Positions 11,402 to 22,869 of a stretch of 64,000 bases of DNA are shown in pieces; positions within the stretch are counted from its first letter, which is position 1; each line of letters begins with the position of its first letter. Made by a program: the position numbers and the translations under genes. Source of the DNA: Eretmocerus hayati (taxonomy: Eukaryota > Arthropoda > Insecta > Hymenoptera > Aphelinidae); NCBI GenBank assembly GCA_029851415.1, contig CM056744.1, forward strand, positions 119,196,838 through 119,260,837. Reading direction: 5' to 3'. Below the pieces are notes generated by a model, which saw only the letters and a program-made list of their open reading frames with translations, made no database searches and had not been told where the DNA came from.

Positions 11402-14400
11402 TCACCGTATGTTTTTAGATGCACGCTGAACTAAAAGTTTTACTATGTTGGGTAAATGATGGAGTTTTTCTTTTACTACTGACGGTAACCCAGCACTTTG
11501 GTTTTGATCCTTGTTAAATGGTAACACATTACCACTGGGGCTCCTGTACAAAATTCCGCCGTTTGGTGTCATCTAGGAAGAATAAGGAACAGTTTAGATA
11601 AATTTACACATATTCCAATAAATGATTTGATAACTGAATATTTTGCTTGACATAACTCACCGTCAATACAGAGCCATCGGCATATTCAACTCTTATATCA
11701 CCAGACGGGGTTTGATGTGCGGTGCCGATACCTGGAATGTTTACTCTGACTCCTTTTGATTGAGAAATTCTGCTTGAGTTCGTTTTTCTTGACCGTGAAT
11801 TTATCATGCTTGAAACCATAGAACAAGTCGCATCAAAGGACGGCATCTATAGAGACAAAAGATTGGGCAAGGTTTGAAAAAAGCGTGTAATTTTTAATTG
11901 ACGGTGGTAAATGATCAACGTTCTAAACAGATCCCCAAGTTATAGGTACTAAAAATGCTAGTCTAAGCGACAGTGCAGTTTTTCGAGGCGAAAGAAATCT
12001 GATTTCTCAGATTTACGTACCACTGGAGGGCTGGTGGTTGTGCCAGATATATTCTCTTTCCCTTGGAGCGGTGGCGTCATGTCCTTTAACGGACTGGGTT
12101 TGCGCCCGTAGATAGCCGGAAAGATCGACCGTCCTGTCGCACTTTCCAACGAGGCTAACGATGAATCTAGTAGTAAGCATAGCTTGTAACATTCTTGGTA
12201 ATGATCGTAATACTCCTGTAACTCTTTTGGTATTTCTCCCTCCATGTATGTTTGACCCGATTTTTCTGTAATTTTGACTACACCCTCTACAAAAAGGACC
12301 TGTAAATAAAAATTCATCACAAATGAGCTCTTAAATGGAAATTCTATTATAGATCAACATTCTTGTTTTACTGAATAGAGAAATAATTAGAGGCGTAAAA
12401 ATTCTATCAATATCGGATGAAATATTCAAACTTCGAATTATCCAATCGGCTTATTCCGCAGAAAATACTCGTGGAAAAATAATTGCAGGTTTATGATGTA
12501 TGAGATGAAACTCACTTTTATTCCGTCGTAGAAGTGAGTTTCACAATCAGGGCGAGGCCCATTTTCCATGAAAAGAGATTTTGCCAAGTTTGTGTAATAA
12601 GTTATCTTCGGAGTTTTGGCACGTACGAGACCGATGAAACGGGCAGCATACTGATACTTTTTGTGATGTTTAATTGGCAAACTTTCGTAGGAGTATATAC
12701 TGTCAGCTCCACGAGCGGGTAAATCCGGCGGTTGATTACCTGGTTGTAATGCTTCTGTTGGTTTGTACAAGATCACTCGCAAGCCATCATTGGATATTCT
12801 GAAAACTTCACTGATTCTTTCCTACAGGACAAAAAAGATTTGAATTTTACATAAAATCTAGAGATGTGAAGAGTTTTGAATGAATCACGTCATCCATCTT
12901 GGTGCAATGCAAAGGCTTCATTACTCACTTTATCATTTTTTTTCTTTATGAATTCGACACAAACTTCGCCGTTGCTTAGAATGGTGAGTATGGCACTTTT
13001 CGTTCGATGCCGAGTCGGTTGAAGTCTCGTTGTGTTCAATGGTGGCACTTCTAATTTTTTGCTGTTTATCTGTAGTAAGAGAAGACAAGGTTCATTCACG
13101 ATGAGCATGGAGATACAAAATTTATTAGAACGATTCTAATTGCGAAAACAATGTTTCAGTCTCTAAATCAATACTGGTATCGAGTATTTATGATTTCGTT
13201 GAGGAGACCAACATTTTTACAGTTTACAAAATAAGCGTTGCACTTACTTCTTCGGTGGACTCATCTGGAGCGGTATCGTTTTTTGAAATTGGCTCGATAC
13301 GACTCTCAACGTTTGGGGTCGTAGCTGCTGTTAATTCGTGATGACCTTCCTGTGACCGTTGATGTCGACTCCCGCTGAAGCTGCCACCACCTCCAGCAAA
13401 GAGCGAGGGCTCGCCTTGCAAGAAAACTTGGCTACCTCGAGGTGGCGGTGGTGGTGGAATTCCTGCCAACACTGGTTCTTCCCTGTTTTGCTGACAAGCT
13501 GAATATCTATAACATTCAGATTCGACTACTTTATCAAATCCAAATACTTTCGTAGCTACGCAACGTGAATTGATATGTGCAAGCGCTTAAAATGTCAATG
13601 AAATGTTCAATTCATCTCGAAAACAGTTAGAACTAGCTCTGAATGTTCTATACTTTAAAATTAATTTTTAGATAGGCTAACGTTTGTGAAAATACCTCTT
13701 GTGATGTGAGTTATGTACACTTGAAGGGCTGGGTTCCATCAACGGTTCACTTCTCGCACTGATAGCGGTACCAAAGCCATTGTACAGAATAGGAGTATTC
13801 ATGATACGTTCTTCAGAACGCGTTCGTGTGCGTTGGCGCCCACAAGAAGAGAGAGTGCGTCCTAAGCCCGAATCCAAGTTATCACCTGATAGTCTAGAAA
13901 ATCTGAATCGATCCTACAATGTCGAAAATAAATATTTCGCTAGTGAATTCATACAATTTCCAAAGAGATACATAACGGCACACAATCTTACCGCAGATCG
14001 AGGTTTTTCTATGGTTGTAATGAAATCGTGCTCGAGTATTTCACGTAACTTTATTCTCTCCTTGGGGTTTTTTCTGAGTAATTTATCGATGAGGTCTTTT
14101 GCATTTTCAGACAAATTGTCAGGCATCGCGTAGTTACCCATGACTACGCGAGTTAAGGTGCTTTTTACTTCATTTGTGTCAAAAGGTGGTTTCCCAACAA
14201 GGAGAGTGTACAACATGCAACCCAAACTCCACACATCAACTTCTAAACCTTGTGAAGATCTCGTTGCAACCTAAAATTTGAGCAATAAAAACACAAATGA
14301 GAGGAAATAGACAAAATTGATTGGCCCTGATTCAACGAATCAGGTATTCTAACGTGGGAGTTTCTTACCTCCGGAGAAATGAAGTTTGGTGTACCACACA

Positions 14401-15766
14401 AAGTGAAATGTTTCTCATAAACGTCAGTTAATTGCGTGGCTAATCCAAAGTCACTTATTTTCTATGAACGGGAAAGATATTTCCATCAGTCTTTGAAAAA
14501 ACTAAATTGCTCTAAAATAAAAACTTACAACTTGCAGATCATGGGTGAGTAGTAAATTTGACAAAGACAAATCTCTATGCAAAATCCTATGAGATTGGAG
14601 GTACAACAAGCCTTCGACCACTTGTTGTATGATGCGGCCAGCTAGAAACAAAGAATAAAGTGATGTGTATAGAATAATGTTGAATAAAAATTATGGGTGG
14701 TTGCTCATTGTTTTTCAAATGTATACAGTTTCTACATGGACAGAAAGAAGTAAAAAGATACAGGGAAGTAAGTTGACTATCTCTCAACATACCCTCAGGT
14801 TCTGACAAAGTTTTAAGACCCCGCTCTTTCATATATCTTTGAAGTTCTCCATTATGGCACAGCTCCAATACCAAATATACATAGAGATGATCTTCAAAAA
14901 AGTCATACAGTTCCAAAATAGATGGATGCTTCAGGCGAGAATGGATGGATACTTCTTGCTTCACTCTGTCTACCATTTCTCTTTCGTTCATGTTCTTTTT
15001 ATCGATCTGGAAGCATTGGAGGATACAGTGTTGAAAACAATCTAATAGTGTTACAGAATATGAAATTAACATCTAGTAATGCCTGTTCTAAGTGAGAATA
15101 TTAGCCAATCTCATGAAATATACAGGCAAATCACAAGTATTGGATGCATTGATACGAAACAAGCTTGTCTTGACATCTTTCAGTTCTGTACATGGAACTG
15201 ATTGTGCACTGGCTTAGATTCAATAGCTTGGACAGCCCAAGATCTTAAAAATCTCTCGGGGATATTTCAATTGCAAAATAACAATCATATATCTGTGAGA
15301 TAGTCTGCACTTCCTCACAAACATTTTAAACGTATCATATTAGATAATTGACAAGCGAATGAGTCTGTCATCTGCAGAAACACTACCGCCCCAAACCAAA
15401 AAGAAGAAAAACACTATCATTTCACTATTCACAAAAGCACTTAATGATCTGCACGAACCACTTTATACATCACATTAGTATCAACAAGTGTGTACAGCTC
15501 CTGTACAACAACATAGCAGAACTAAATGCTCTAAAACGCGACTCACCATCTTGATGGCAACCTCCATACCCGTCCTTTTACATTTTGCCCTGTAAACGCA
15601 GGCAAAGCCACCCTTGCCAAGCAGATCCATAACATGGTAACCCTGCAATAGATGTTAGATTTGGTTTTTATGAGCTTCTCCAAGAAGATGTTCAGCCGGA
15701 GAACAACAAACTAACCTTGATTTTCTCCATCTTCTCGTCATCACCGCCCGAGGAAACGGCCGGCAT
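11402..15766 (-). CDS. Plk4: Polo-like kinase 4 (SAK), complete
   Basis: Thirteen exons: 15716-15766, 15547-15642, 14793-15006, 14529-14641, 14369-14461, 13992-14270, 13696-13913, 13248-13506, 12929-13069, 12516-12821, 12021-12299, 11661-11846, 11402-11572. All junctions keep frame and give 801 aa, close to fly SAK. The kinase domain (about 18-275) shows the glycine loop [17 protein letters not shown] with Lys48, HRDLSLSN with Asp144, DFG at 162-164 and the GTPNFISPE activation end. A DSG degron-like motif follows at 296-298. Next come a Pro/Gly-rich linker, the cryptic polo boxes ([18 protein letters not shown] onward) and the C-terminal polo box 3 ([20 protein letters not shown]). Plk4 is the master Ser/Thr kinase of centriole duplication; it autophosphorylates and is destroyed through SCF-Slimb/beta-TrCP. 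It is divergently placed against M6. Confidence 0.97.
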
Positions 15767-17119
15767 CGTGTCCTAGGCTGGGACTAGCCACCCGCACGCG
15801 TCAATGATCCAAGGTGATCCGAGGCCCAGGCTCGCCTTCCTCGGGAACAACTTGGAAATGCTTTACCTGGCTCTAACACGCGCATGAGACCGAACTCTTG
15901 CGAAGTAAATAACGAACTATTTTAGTTGACAGCCCGGCGGGCGTGCAATCATCGCGTTTGAAAACTGCATATGGTTGCGCGCGCACCTCGATTTTGGAAG
16001 CCCGCGACGCTCATCTTTTTTGAATACAACAATGAACAATTGCCCATTAATGGGGCAATTCATAGGCACGTGAATCGCAAACAAAAAATCTATCGATCTC
16101 ATGACTTCGCATCGTTTTTTGATCAACTTGAATGCTCTTTTATCAAATCGTGTCCTGTGATCAAGTTTTAATTGAAGCTGTTTCTGTATCAATTAAAATC
16201 ACTCCTTGAGAAAACTTATATTTTCGATTTCTACTCATCATCTCAACATAAATCAAATAATAAAAATGAAAATAAATAATGATGAGCAATCAATTGCACA
16301 TAGAAAATTTTGCGCGTCTACAGCAAAAGTCTTCGCTGTCCTGACGTAATCTACGGCTCATTACGGTAAACAAACGCATACTTATCATGTTGTGCAATTG
16401 AATCCCTATTGCATCTCTCGAGATGCAGCTATATATGTGTGTGTTTCGTTTTACAGGTGTGTATAGTGTTGGTTCGGATTTTCGGATACCTAATTCGTCG
16501 GCCATCTTGGGTGTCGGTTGCCCCCTCGTTATCGCAATTCGCGAGCAACATACGCAAGGAATAATTTTCCCTCCTTATTATACCTATACACTCCGCGAAT
16601 GTTTGGCCCACCCACCCACACGAACTCATAATCCACCTCAGGCACATTATATGGATATCTATATATATAGCCACCTACACTCGACGCGATGCAAGGGCTG
16701 TCTGCAAGTCTGCAGGTTGCAGTCCCGGGGGAGTTATAAAATAAGAAAGCGGAGGGCGTTGGGGGCGATATCGACATCGATCGGCAGTGGCTGCCTAGTG
16801 GCTCCGTGGGGTGCCCCGTAAATAAACAAAGAGAATAGCAGCCCCCCCGCGAGCTGTCATCGTCATTCTCCGTATATACGTGTGCATTGTGGTACCATTC
16901 GCGTGATACCATCAGAGAAGGAAGGATATCAGTGAAACCGCTGGTGGGTGCAACGCGACGACGTGGTCCTCGGTGAAGGTGTAGCGGGTGTAGCAATTGT
17001 GAACGTTGGAGCCTACAGAGAGTAACTGGAAAACTCTCGCGGAGGCCGAGCCGAGGGAGTGGTAGCGCGGCCAGGGCCGCCTCGTCTTCGAGGTCAAGCG
17101 CGAGGAAGCCGCCGACGCC
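15767..17119. promoter_or_regulatory. Divergent upstream region of Plk4 and M6
   Basis: This 1.35 kb separates the Plk4 ATG (minus) from the first M6 ATG (plus). The outer parts, 15770-15850 and about 16680-17119, are GC- and CpG-rich against an AT-rich centre. The stretch before 17120 has no upstream intron signal and is likely the M6 5' leader. Open frames on both strands at 16423-17200 reflect GC-rich sequence and resemble no family. Confidence 0.5.
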
Positions 17120-20100
17120 ATGGGTGAGTCCAAGTGCTGCTGGTACCTTATGCATGCATGGGTGCTGAATTTCATTCGATTTTCTGTTCGTTACGGTCAC
17201 TTCTCTTGCGGGATTTTCACAGCAGCTGCTCTAGTTTTTCATTCGTGAACTGTCTGCTTGATGGGAGCATTGGGTTTTTTTTAGAGGCTTTAGCTCTATA
17301 CCTGGAGCACATGTTTACCCTTTGTTTATGATTCTTGTTGCCTGGGTGCATCAAGCTATTTCATTATTCATGCTGCTCTGACACAAAGGGTCTCACCCTT
17401 CAAGCCTCCTCGCTCAGTAGGACTCATAACCAGCCCTCCATTGTTCAAAAGACATTGTACTACCAATTTCTCCTTGCATTCCAGTCCAATGATCACTGTT
17501 CAGATGCCTATTGTTGCTACTGATGTTGATTCTAATGAAGTCCTGTATTTCTTCAGTCTTTGGATTTTTACATTAAAATTTATCTTTGAATCGCCTTATG
17601 ATTTTGGAGAAATTTAGTACTCTTTTTCACACCCAGAAATCTGCTTCTGGTTCACTCTTTTCCGTTGACTATGGAGTTCATCTCCGAGTCACCATATGAT
17701 GTTCAACTTATGGTTAAAACTTTTATTTCATACTGTTCTAATAACCTTTGATTGAAGTATACCACTCTATGAATCTCAACAAATGAATTTTTCACAACTT
17801 TGATTGACCAAAGGATACTTATAGAGTAATGAGGCCTAGAGGTAATCAAAACAGAATCAAGAATGGACAAAACAGAAATAGATGTGATTGAGTATCCAAC
17901 CAAGATACAAACTTCTACAGATTATCTTATCAGAGCTCTTCATCTATACTGTAGCTAATGAGATGCTATGCTCCTTTCCCCACTCTTGGAATTCCATAAA
18001 GTCTCACCATCTCTCAATAGTGCTTCTTCTGCCACTCTGGCATGCTTATTGCTCGAGTCATAAGCAAGTCATCATTCAGAGCTCTTATTTTTTTGCCTAA
18101 AATGAAACTTGTCAACTTGACAAAAAGTTGATTAGCTAATTTCAAGTGTATTGTCATCAAAGAATAGTGTAGTCCATTCTTTTTTATCATACAAAGACAC
18201 CATAACCTTTAACTAACGACCCACTTAAGAGCATGATTGACATGGTAGTGGTCTTGATCTAAAATTCTAGATCTATGATCAATTTAGGTACTGTAACTAG
18301 CCAAAAATGAAGTTAGAACAAATTAGTTGTAAAGCACAGAGTAATTTATTGTGATCAGGGAATCAGAGTGTTTGAAGAGCAGAGTGGAGAAGAGCAGATG
18401 ATCTGGTGGAGATAATTTGTAATCTTATCACCATTTCCTGGAAAGTGTGTGTAGTATTAGTCAGCTGCCACAGCTTCATTCATGACTGCTCCCAGTGACT
18501 CGTGAGGACTGCAGTGCTCGTGTGTCTCTCTAGATGAACTGTGGATGGATGGAGTGATTTTTCTGAGTTAGGCGTATTTTGAGTGCAAAAATGGGGAAAC
18601 GAACGCGTTACAGTGCAACTTCCATACCTTTGAAACGAAGATATGGAAGTGCAATCAGTGTTGATAGATTCTCAGAATATAGTTTGCATGCTGAGTATTT
18701 ACCAGATTATGATTCTGGTAAGTTGGAGTAATGGTTTCAAAATTGGGAAACCATACTTTCTCATTTTCTATCCTGCAAATGATTTGATTGAATGGCTCTT
18801 TGATTCAAGAAAAGTTTATCTATGATGTTACTGTTTCCTGCGCTTTGATATTATCAGATGGTTTCATATGAAAATTAGTCCCTCCCATATTGTTCAATCA
18901 TTATTTTGGATCCCTTGACAACGGGTAACTGAGTTTGATCTGATCAATTGAAATCATCATTGCTGTGAGTCATCAATTAGGGTTCATTGGGTCATGTGGT
19001 GAAACGAGCTTTTTTTACAGGACATCAGTGATTTTTAATGGCTTATCAGAAATGATTGAAGAATTGAGCTACACTTTTTGAATTCGAATCGTCCACTTGG
19101 TTAAATTAATGATATTAAATTTGTAAAATCGGCACTGGAGAACTAATTTCATTTCTATATCAGCCTCAAGTTTTGAGATCGATTCAAATGAAAAATTAAC
19201 GATCTGGGTTTAACTGTGGAGAGGTTAAATTCTCTTCTCGTGATATCTGTAGTATGGTGCATTTTTCACGTTAACTAACATTTACACGATCAAACCCGGC
19301 CGCTCGTTGGCTTTTCATTTGAATCGATCGCAAAACTTGAGATTGATAGAGATTTGAGATTTGTCCTCCACTGCTGGTTTCACGAATTTGATATTATTGA
19401 TTAAGGAATATCACTTGTTCCACCATTAGTCTTCACTACATTTGTTCCAAATGTAAATCCAAGAATATTGAGTGTTCTAATCTTGTCTTTGCTCGATATT
19501 TACCTTACACCAGAGCCTCAAACATTTTTACGTGATGACATGCATAACAGCTTTAAAAATCAATTCTATGATAGATTCACGGAAATTTTGGAAGTTTTTG
19601 AGATTTCATTCGCGGAGATTCCAAGACTTTCCCGTGAATTTGTACCCATAGAGAGCGAAGCTTGATAACGCGATAGTGATGCATTGCCGAATAACACAGA
19701 ACTCGTGACTTACCGTGGTTTTGTCATTTATCGATAGTTTAATTCTTCAATTCTTCAACATGCTTTATTTTCGCAATGTAGAGTACTAAAATGTCTTAGA
19801 TATTATCAAGACGAAATTGTATGGTTTGATGAAACTTTTCGAAATAATAATTATAAGTTTACAGAAAATACTTTGAAGTTCCCTGAAACTCCTTTATTAC
19901 TACTTCTTGATGTTTTATTCATTACAGTTTTTTCAAGTTTGTTCATGAATCTTACTCATGTTAAATGTGTATAATGTGATGAAAAATACGTCAGGTCTCC
20001 ATCTAATGATAATTACACACGAACGGTGCATATTGACCAAGATAATAAAAGATGAAGATCTTGCAGCCTAGAAATGAAACAATACATGCATAATAGTAGA

Positions 20101-22869
20101 TTGAAGCTCAAAGTATCAGCTATAGATAATTTTGAGGAAAAAAGTGCATCTGAATAATGGTTGGATAATGGGATTTTTTGTCTTAAATTTTGGTCTAAAA
20201 CTGAAACAAAAATTCGATCGGAACTTTGGATTAAAATTTCTAATTATCATTGACTTGACTGAGAATTGTTGTTTTTCAGGTAACTTCTGTGACGACTGTT
20301 TGTCGCGCGTGCCGTACGCGACGCTGATCGCTACGATAATGTGTTGTCTGGGAGTGGGCGTTTTCTGCTTAACGATGTACCGGGGTGTGACCTTCGCGAT
20401 CATTATGATGGACCAGGTGTTTCACATAAGACTCAATTGGCTCGAGGGCGTGCAGATGACGTTCACGATAATAGCTGCAAGCATGGCTGCCCTAGGCTTC
20501 ATGATCCTGTGCGTTGGTTGTCTCGCAACCGGCGCCACCAGGACCAAAGTTTACCGAGCCTGGAGGACTCGAGTCGGTGGCCGCATATCTTGCGCCGTCG
20601 TAAGTTTTTTTTTATTTTAATCTTTACTGCCAGAGAATTTTTACAAAAATTTTTTGCCTGTCACGTGAATCTCAGGAAATTCCTCTGAAATTTGTCACGA
20701 CAATTGAATATGTGCATACAGCAATTGTGATGGTTTTGAAAGAGAATCGTGTAGCCCTCTGTCACCAAAAAATTGACTTTTCCTTTGAATAATCAAATGC
20801 TTTTGTGTCACTGTCAATCTATGAGAATTCTTGAAATTTTCAGATGAAAGTTTTGATTTGGAATAAATAGAATCCTCAAAATTGGAAAGGTATAGTCTAA
20901 ATGCATTTATTCTAATTTGACTTTTGGTATGTTTCAGTTCATGACGATCACTTACCTCCTGAAGATCTTTTGGCTCCTCATCTTCGCGTTTCTGATCGTT
21001 ACCAGCTTCATCTTCATCATCTTCTGGCAGATGTGCGAGAATCCTCGCGTCCAATCTCTTCAAGACCCTATCGATTTCGTGCAATTCAGTAAGTCATATT
21101 TTCATGAAATGATGCTTTTGGTCTATTATTGATAAATGAGTAGTTCCGTGGAAACATGGATATTTGGGGGTCGATAATGTGCCAGGGCTAAATCTCACTT
21201 CCGAAGGTTCTAAAATGTATTTGTCGACTTTTTGAAACATATAAAGTATGAATAAACTCGCGCACGAATGTAAATTTTCCCACTCATCATTACCATAAGG
21301 GTGATGACAGATAGAGCGCTACGCTACGATTTTGCGCCACGCCACGGCGCACTATCGCACGCCACGACCCAAAAATTCATTCCAGAGAACCCGACCATTG
21401 ATGGACTGGATTTATTGTTGCAGTATTAGTCTTAGATTATGGAAATGAATCAAATCCATCAATGGTCAAGTGTGCTGGAATGTATTTTCGGGTCGTGGCG
21501 CGCGATAGCGCGTAGTGGCGTGGCGCAAAATCGTAGCGTAGCGCTTTATCTGTCATCACCCTAAGGAAACATGGACAGACGCGGTATCGTCACACGGACC
21601 TGACATTTTGAGGTAGGGCACGGAACCTGACATTTGGCACTAAAATTGATCTCACGGCCAAACGATTCAAGCTACAGTCTTGAAGTTTCGGGGTTTTCAC
21701 TTGGCTATCAGATACTTTGAAAAAAACTGACTAGGGCCTACCGTAATTTCGCGTTTAAGGGTTGCACTAGTAGGGCACGGAACTGACCAAAAAATTTAGC
21801 AACACCAAATTTTCGCGTGAAAGAGCCCCTCAAAGTATGAAAATCAATTTTTTTTTCGAAATTCTAAGGCATGGAAAAGTTGTGCCTGACATTTCCTTTA
21901 AGAATAAATTGATACGGGAAGGCCTGGAATGAGGCAAATACACTTTTATCGAGGGAAACTGAGGGAGTAAAATCTCAAGTAAAATTGTGCCAAATAATGT
22001 GTGTGCTCGGCGCGCACACGAAAAATGGTTTTTGAGCTCTCATAGCAATGGAGTTTCATACCACGATATTTGATGTGATTGCTCACCCGAATCCCGAGTG
22101 AGCTCCAACGCGATGCTTTACACTCACAAAGGTCGAAATAATGAAAAACCACAGGACACGGAACTGACATTTTGACCTCTTTCATGATGATAATATTTTT
22201 GGGTAGCCCTGGATCGAAAAACTAACGATTGCGCCAAAAAAGCACCAAAAAATACATCGCAAATGACCTTTCAGGTTTTTCTGTCAATCGTTTTTAGAAT
22301 TCGTACAAGCAGACGCACATCATTCTAGAGTTTCCACGGAATTACTTATATGCAATTTCATTTCTCCGTGATTTCAAGATAGATAGTACATCACACGAGC
22401 GTTGCACTACTTTTGGAAACCTTTACCAAACAGATGTCATTGAAATTGAATTATTTGTTTCACAGTAAAAATGTTGCCCTTATGATCTTATCAACTCGAG
22501 AGAGAGAACTATAACTTATAACATTATTTCATTTTCTTGTGAACAAAAACAGGTTTCCTATTTCCGAATCGCACGCAACAGGAAGACATGAAAGTTAGCG
22601 GGGATACGGAAGTGAAGCTGTTTTGCAAGGACAACGTGGAGAAGGCCGTAGTAATGTTTATTCTCGCTGCAATCGCTACCATCCTTGTCATACTCAGCCT
22701 CGTCCACTACTTGATGTGTCTGTCGGCTAATTATGCGCACATTCGCGATCACGAGAAGTTTCAAGAGCTTCAGGAACTGCAGTACCTTCAAGATCCCAAT
22801 GATCCTGATTCTCCTCAGCCTGGTATGGGTACGTTGAGCTCACACCACCGCAGCAAAGATAGGTTTTAG
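17120..22869 (+). CDS. M6: Neuronal membrane glycoprotein M6 (PLP/DM20 family)
   Basis: Coding exons are 17120-17123 (ATG plus one base, then GTGAGT), 20280-20599, 20938-21088 and 22553-22869, with phases 1, 0 and 1, giving 263 aa. The protein matches the proteolipid family: a Cys-rich start (NFCDDCLSRVPYATLIATI), four membrane segments at about 15-35, 60-84, 112-140 and 190-214, the loop GCLATGATRTKVYRAWRTR with GGRISCAV, an NRT glycosylation site in the second extracellular loop, and the M6 tail LSANYAHIRDHEKFQ. M6 proteins are four-pass membrane glycoproteins; in flies M6 acts at epithelial tricellular junctions and in the nervous system. A longer N-terminal form starts at 18591. Intron 1 carries a palindromic MITE and intron 3 a nested pair of transposons. 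Confidence 0.95.
18591..18717 (+). CDS. M6: Alternative first coding exon of M6
   Basis: ATG at 18591 opens 42 codons plus one base, ending G|GTAAGT at 18717. The peptide starts MGKRTRYSATSIPLKRRYGS and continues with an acidic, tyrosine-rich stretch (EYSLHAEYLPDYDSG). It ends in phase 1, exactly like the four-base coding exon at 17120, and so splices in frame into 20280 to give a 304 aa isoform. Before it lies a transition from intron-like sequence to a region with stop codons in all frames, as expected of a second 5' leader. The added residues would lie on the cytoplasmic side of the first membrane segment. The evidence is the frame, the phase and the good donor; I have not seen transcript support. 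Confidence 0.75.
19108..19402. mobile_element. Palindromic MITE, family P copy 1
   Basis: Roughly 120 bp imperfect inverted arms around a 60 bp centre, in M6 intron 1. The arms share ATCGGCACTGGAG, CTCAAGTTTTGAGATCGATT and TTAACGATCTGGGTTT with the near-perfect palindrome at 49382-49755, so both belong to one family. This copy lacks the tRNA-like core of the other and is more decayed. Confidence 0.65.
21136..22351. mobile_element. Non-autonomous TIR element, family A copy 2
   Basis: Colinear with 2891-3768 and lying in M6 intron 3. The ends read ATGAGTAGTTCCGTGGAAAC and, on the right, its approximate complement at 22329-22351. The shared interior includes repeats of GGACCTGACATTT and a block with GCATGGAAAAGTTGTGCCTGAC. 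It is split by a separate 263 bp MITE at 21299-21561; without that insertion it is about 950 bp, close to copy 1. Confidence 0.6.
21299..21561. mobile_element. PIF/Harbinger-type MITE nested in family A copy 2
   Basis: The terminal inverted repeats run over 80 bp, beginning GGGTGATGACAGATA and continuing through GCGCTACGCTACGATTTTGC on both sides. It is flanked by a TAA direct duplication (21296-21298 and 21562-21564). A 3 bp TAA/TTA target with GGG ends is the PIF/Harbinger signature. At 263 bp it has no coding capacity. Confidence 0.75.

Noticed and set aside
16423..17200. Long overlapping frames on both strands upstream of M6
   Set aside because: GC-rich promoter and leader sequence; the proteins are low complexity and resemble nothing.
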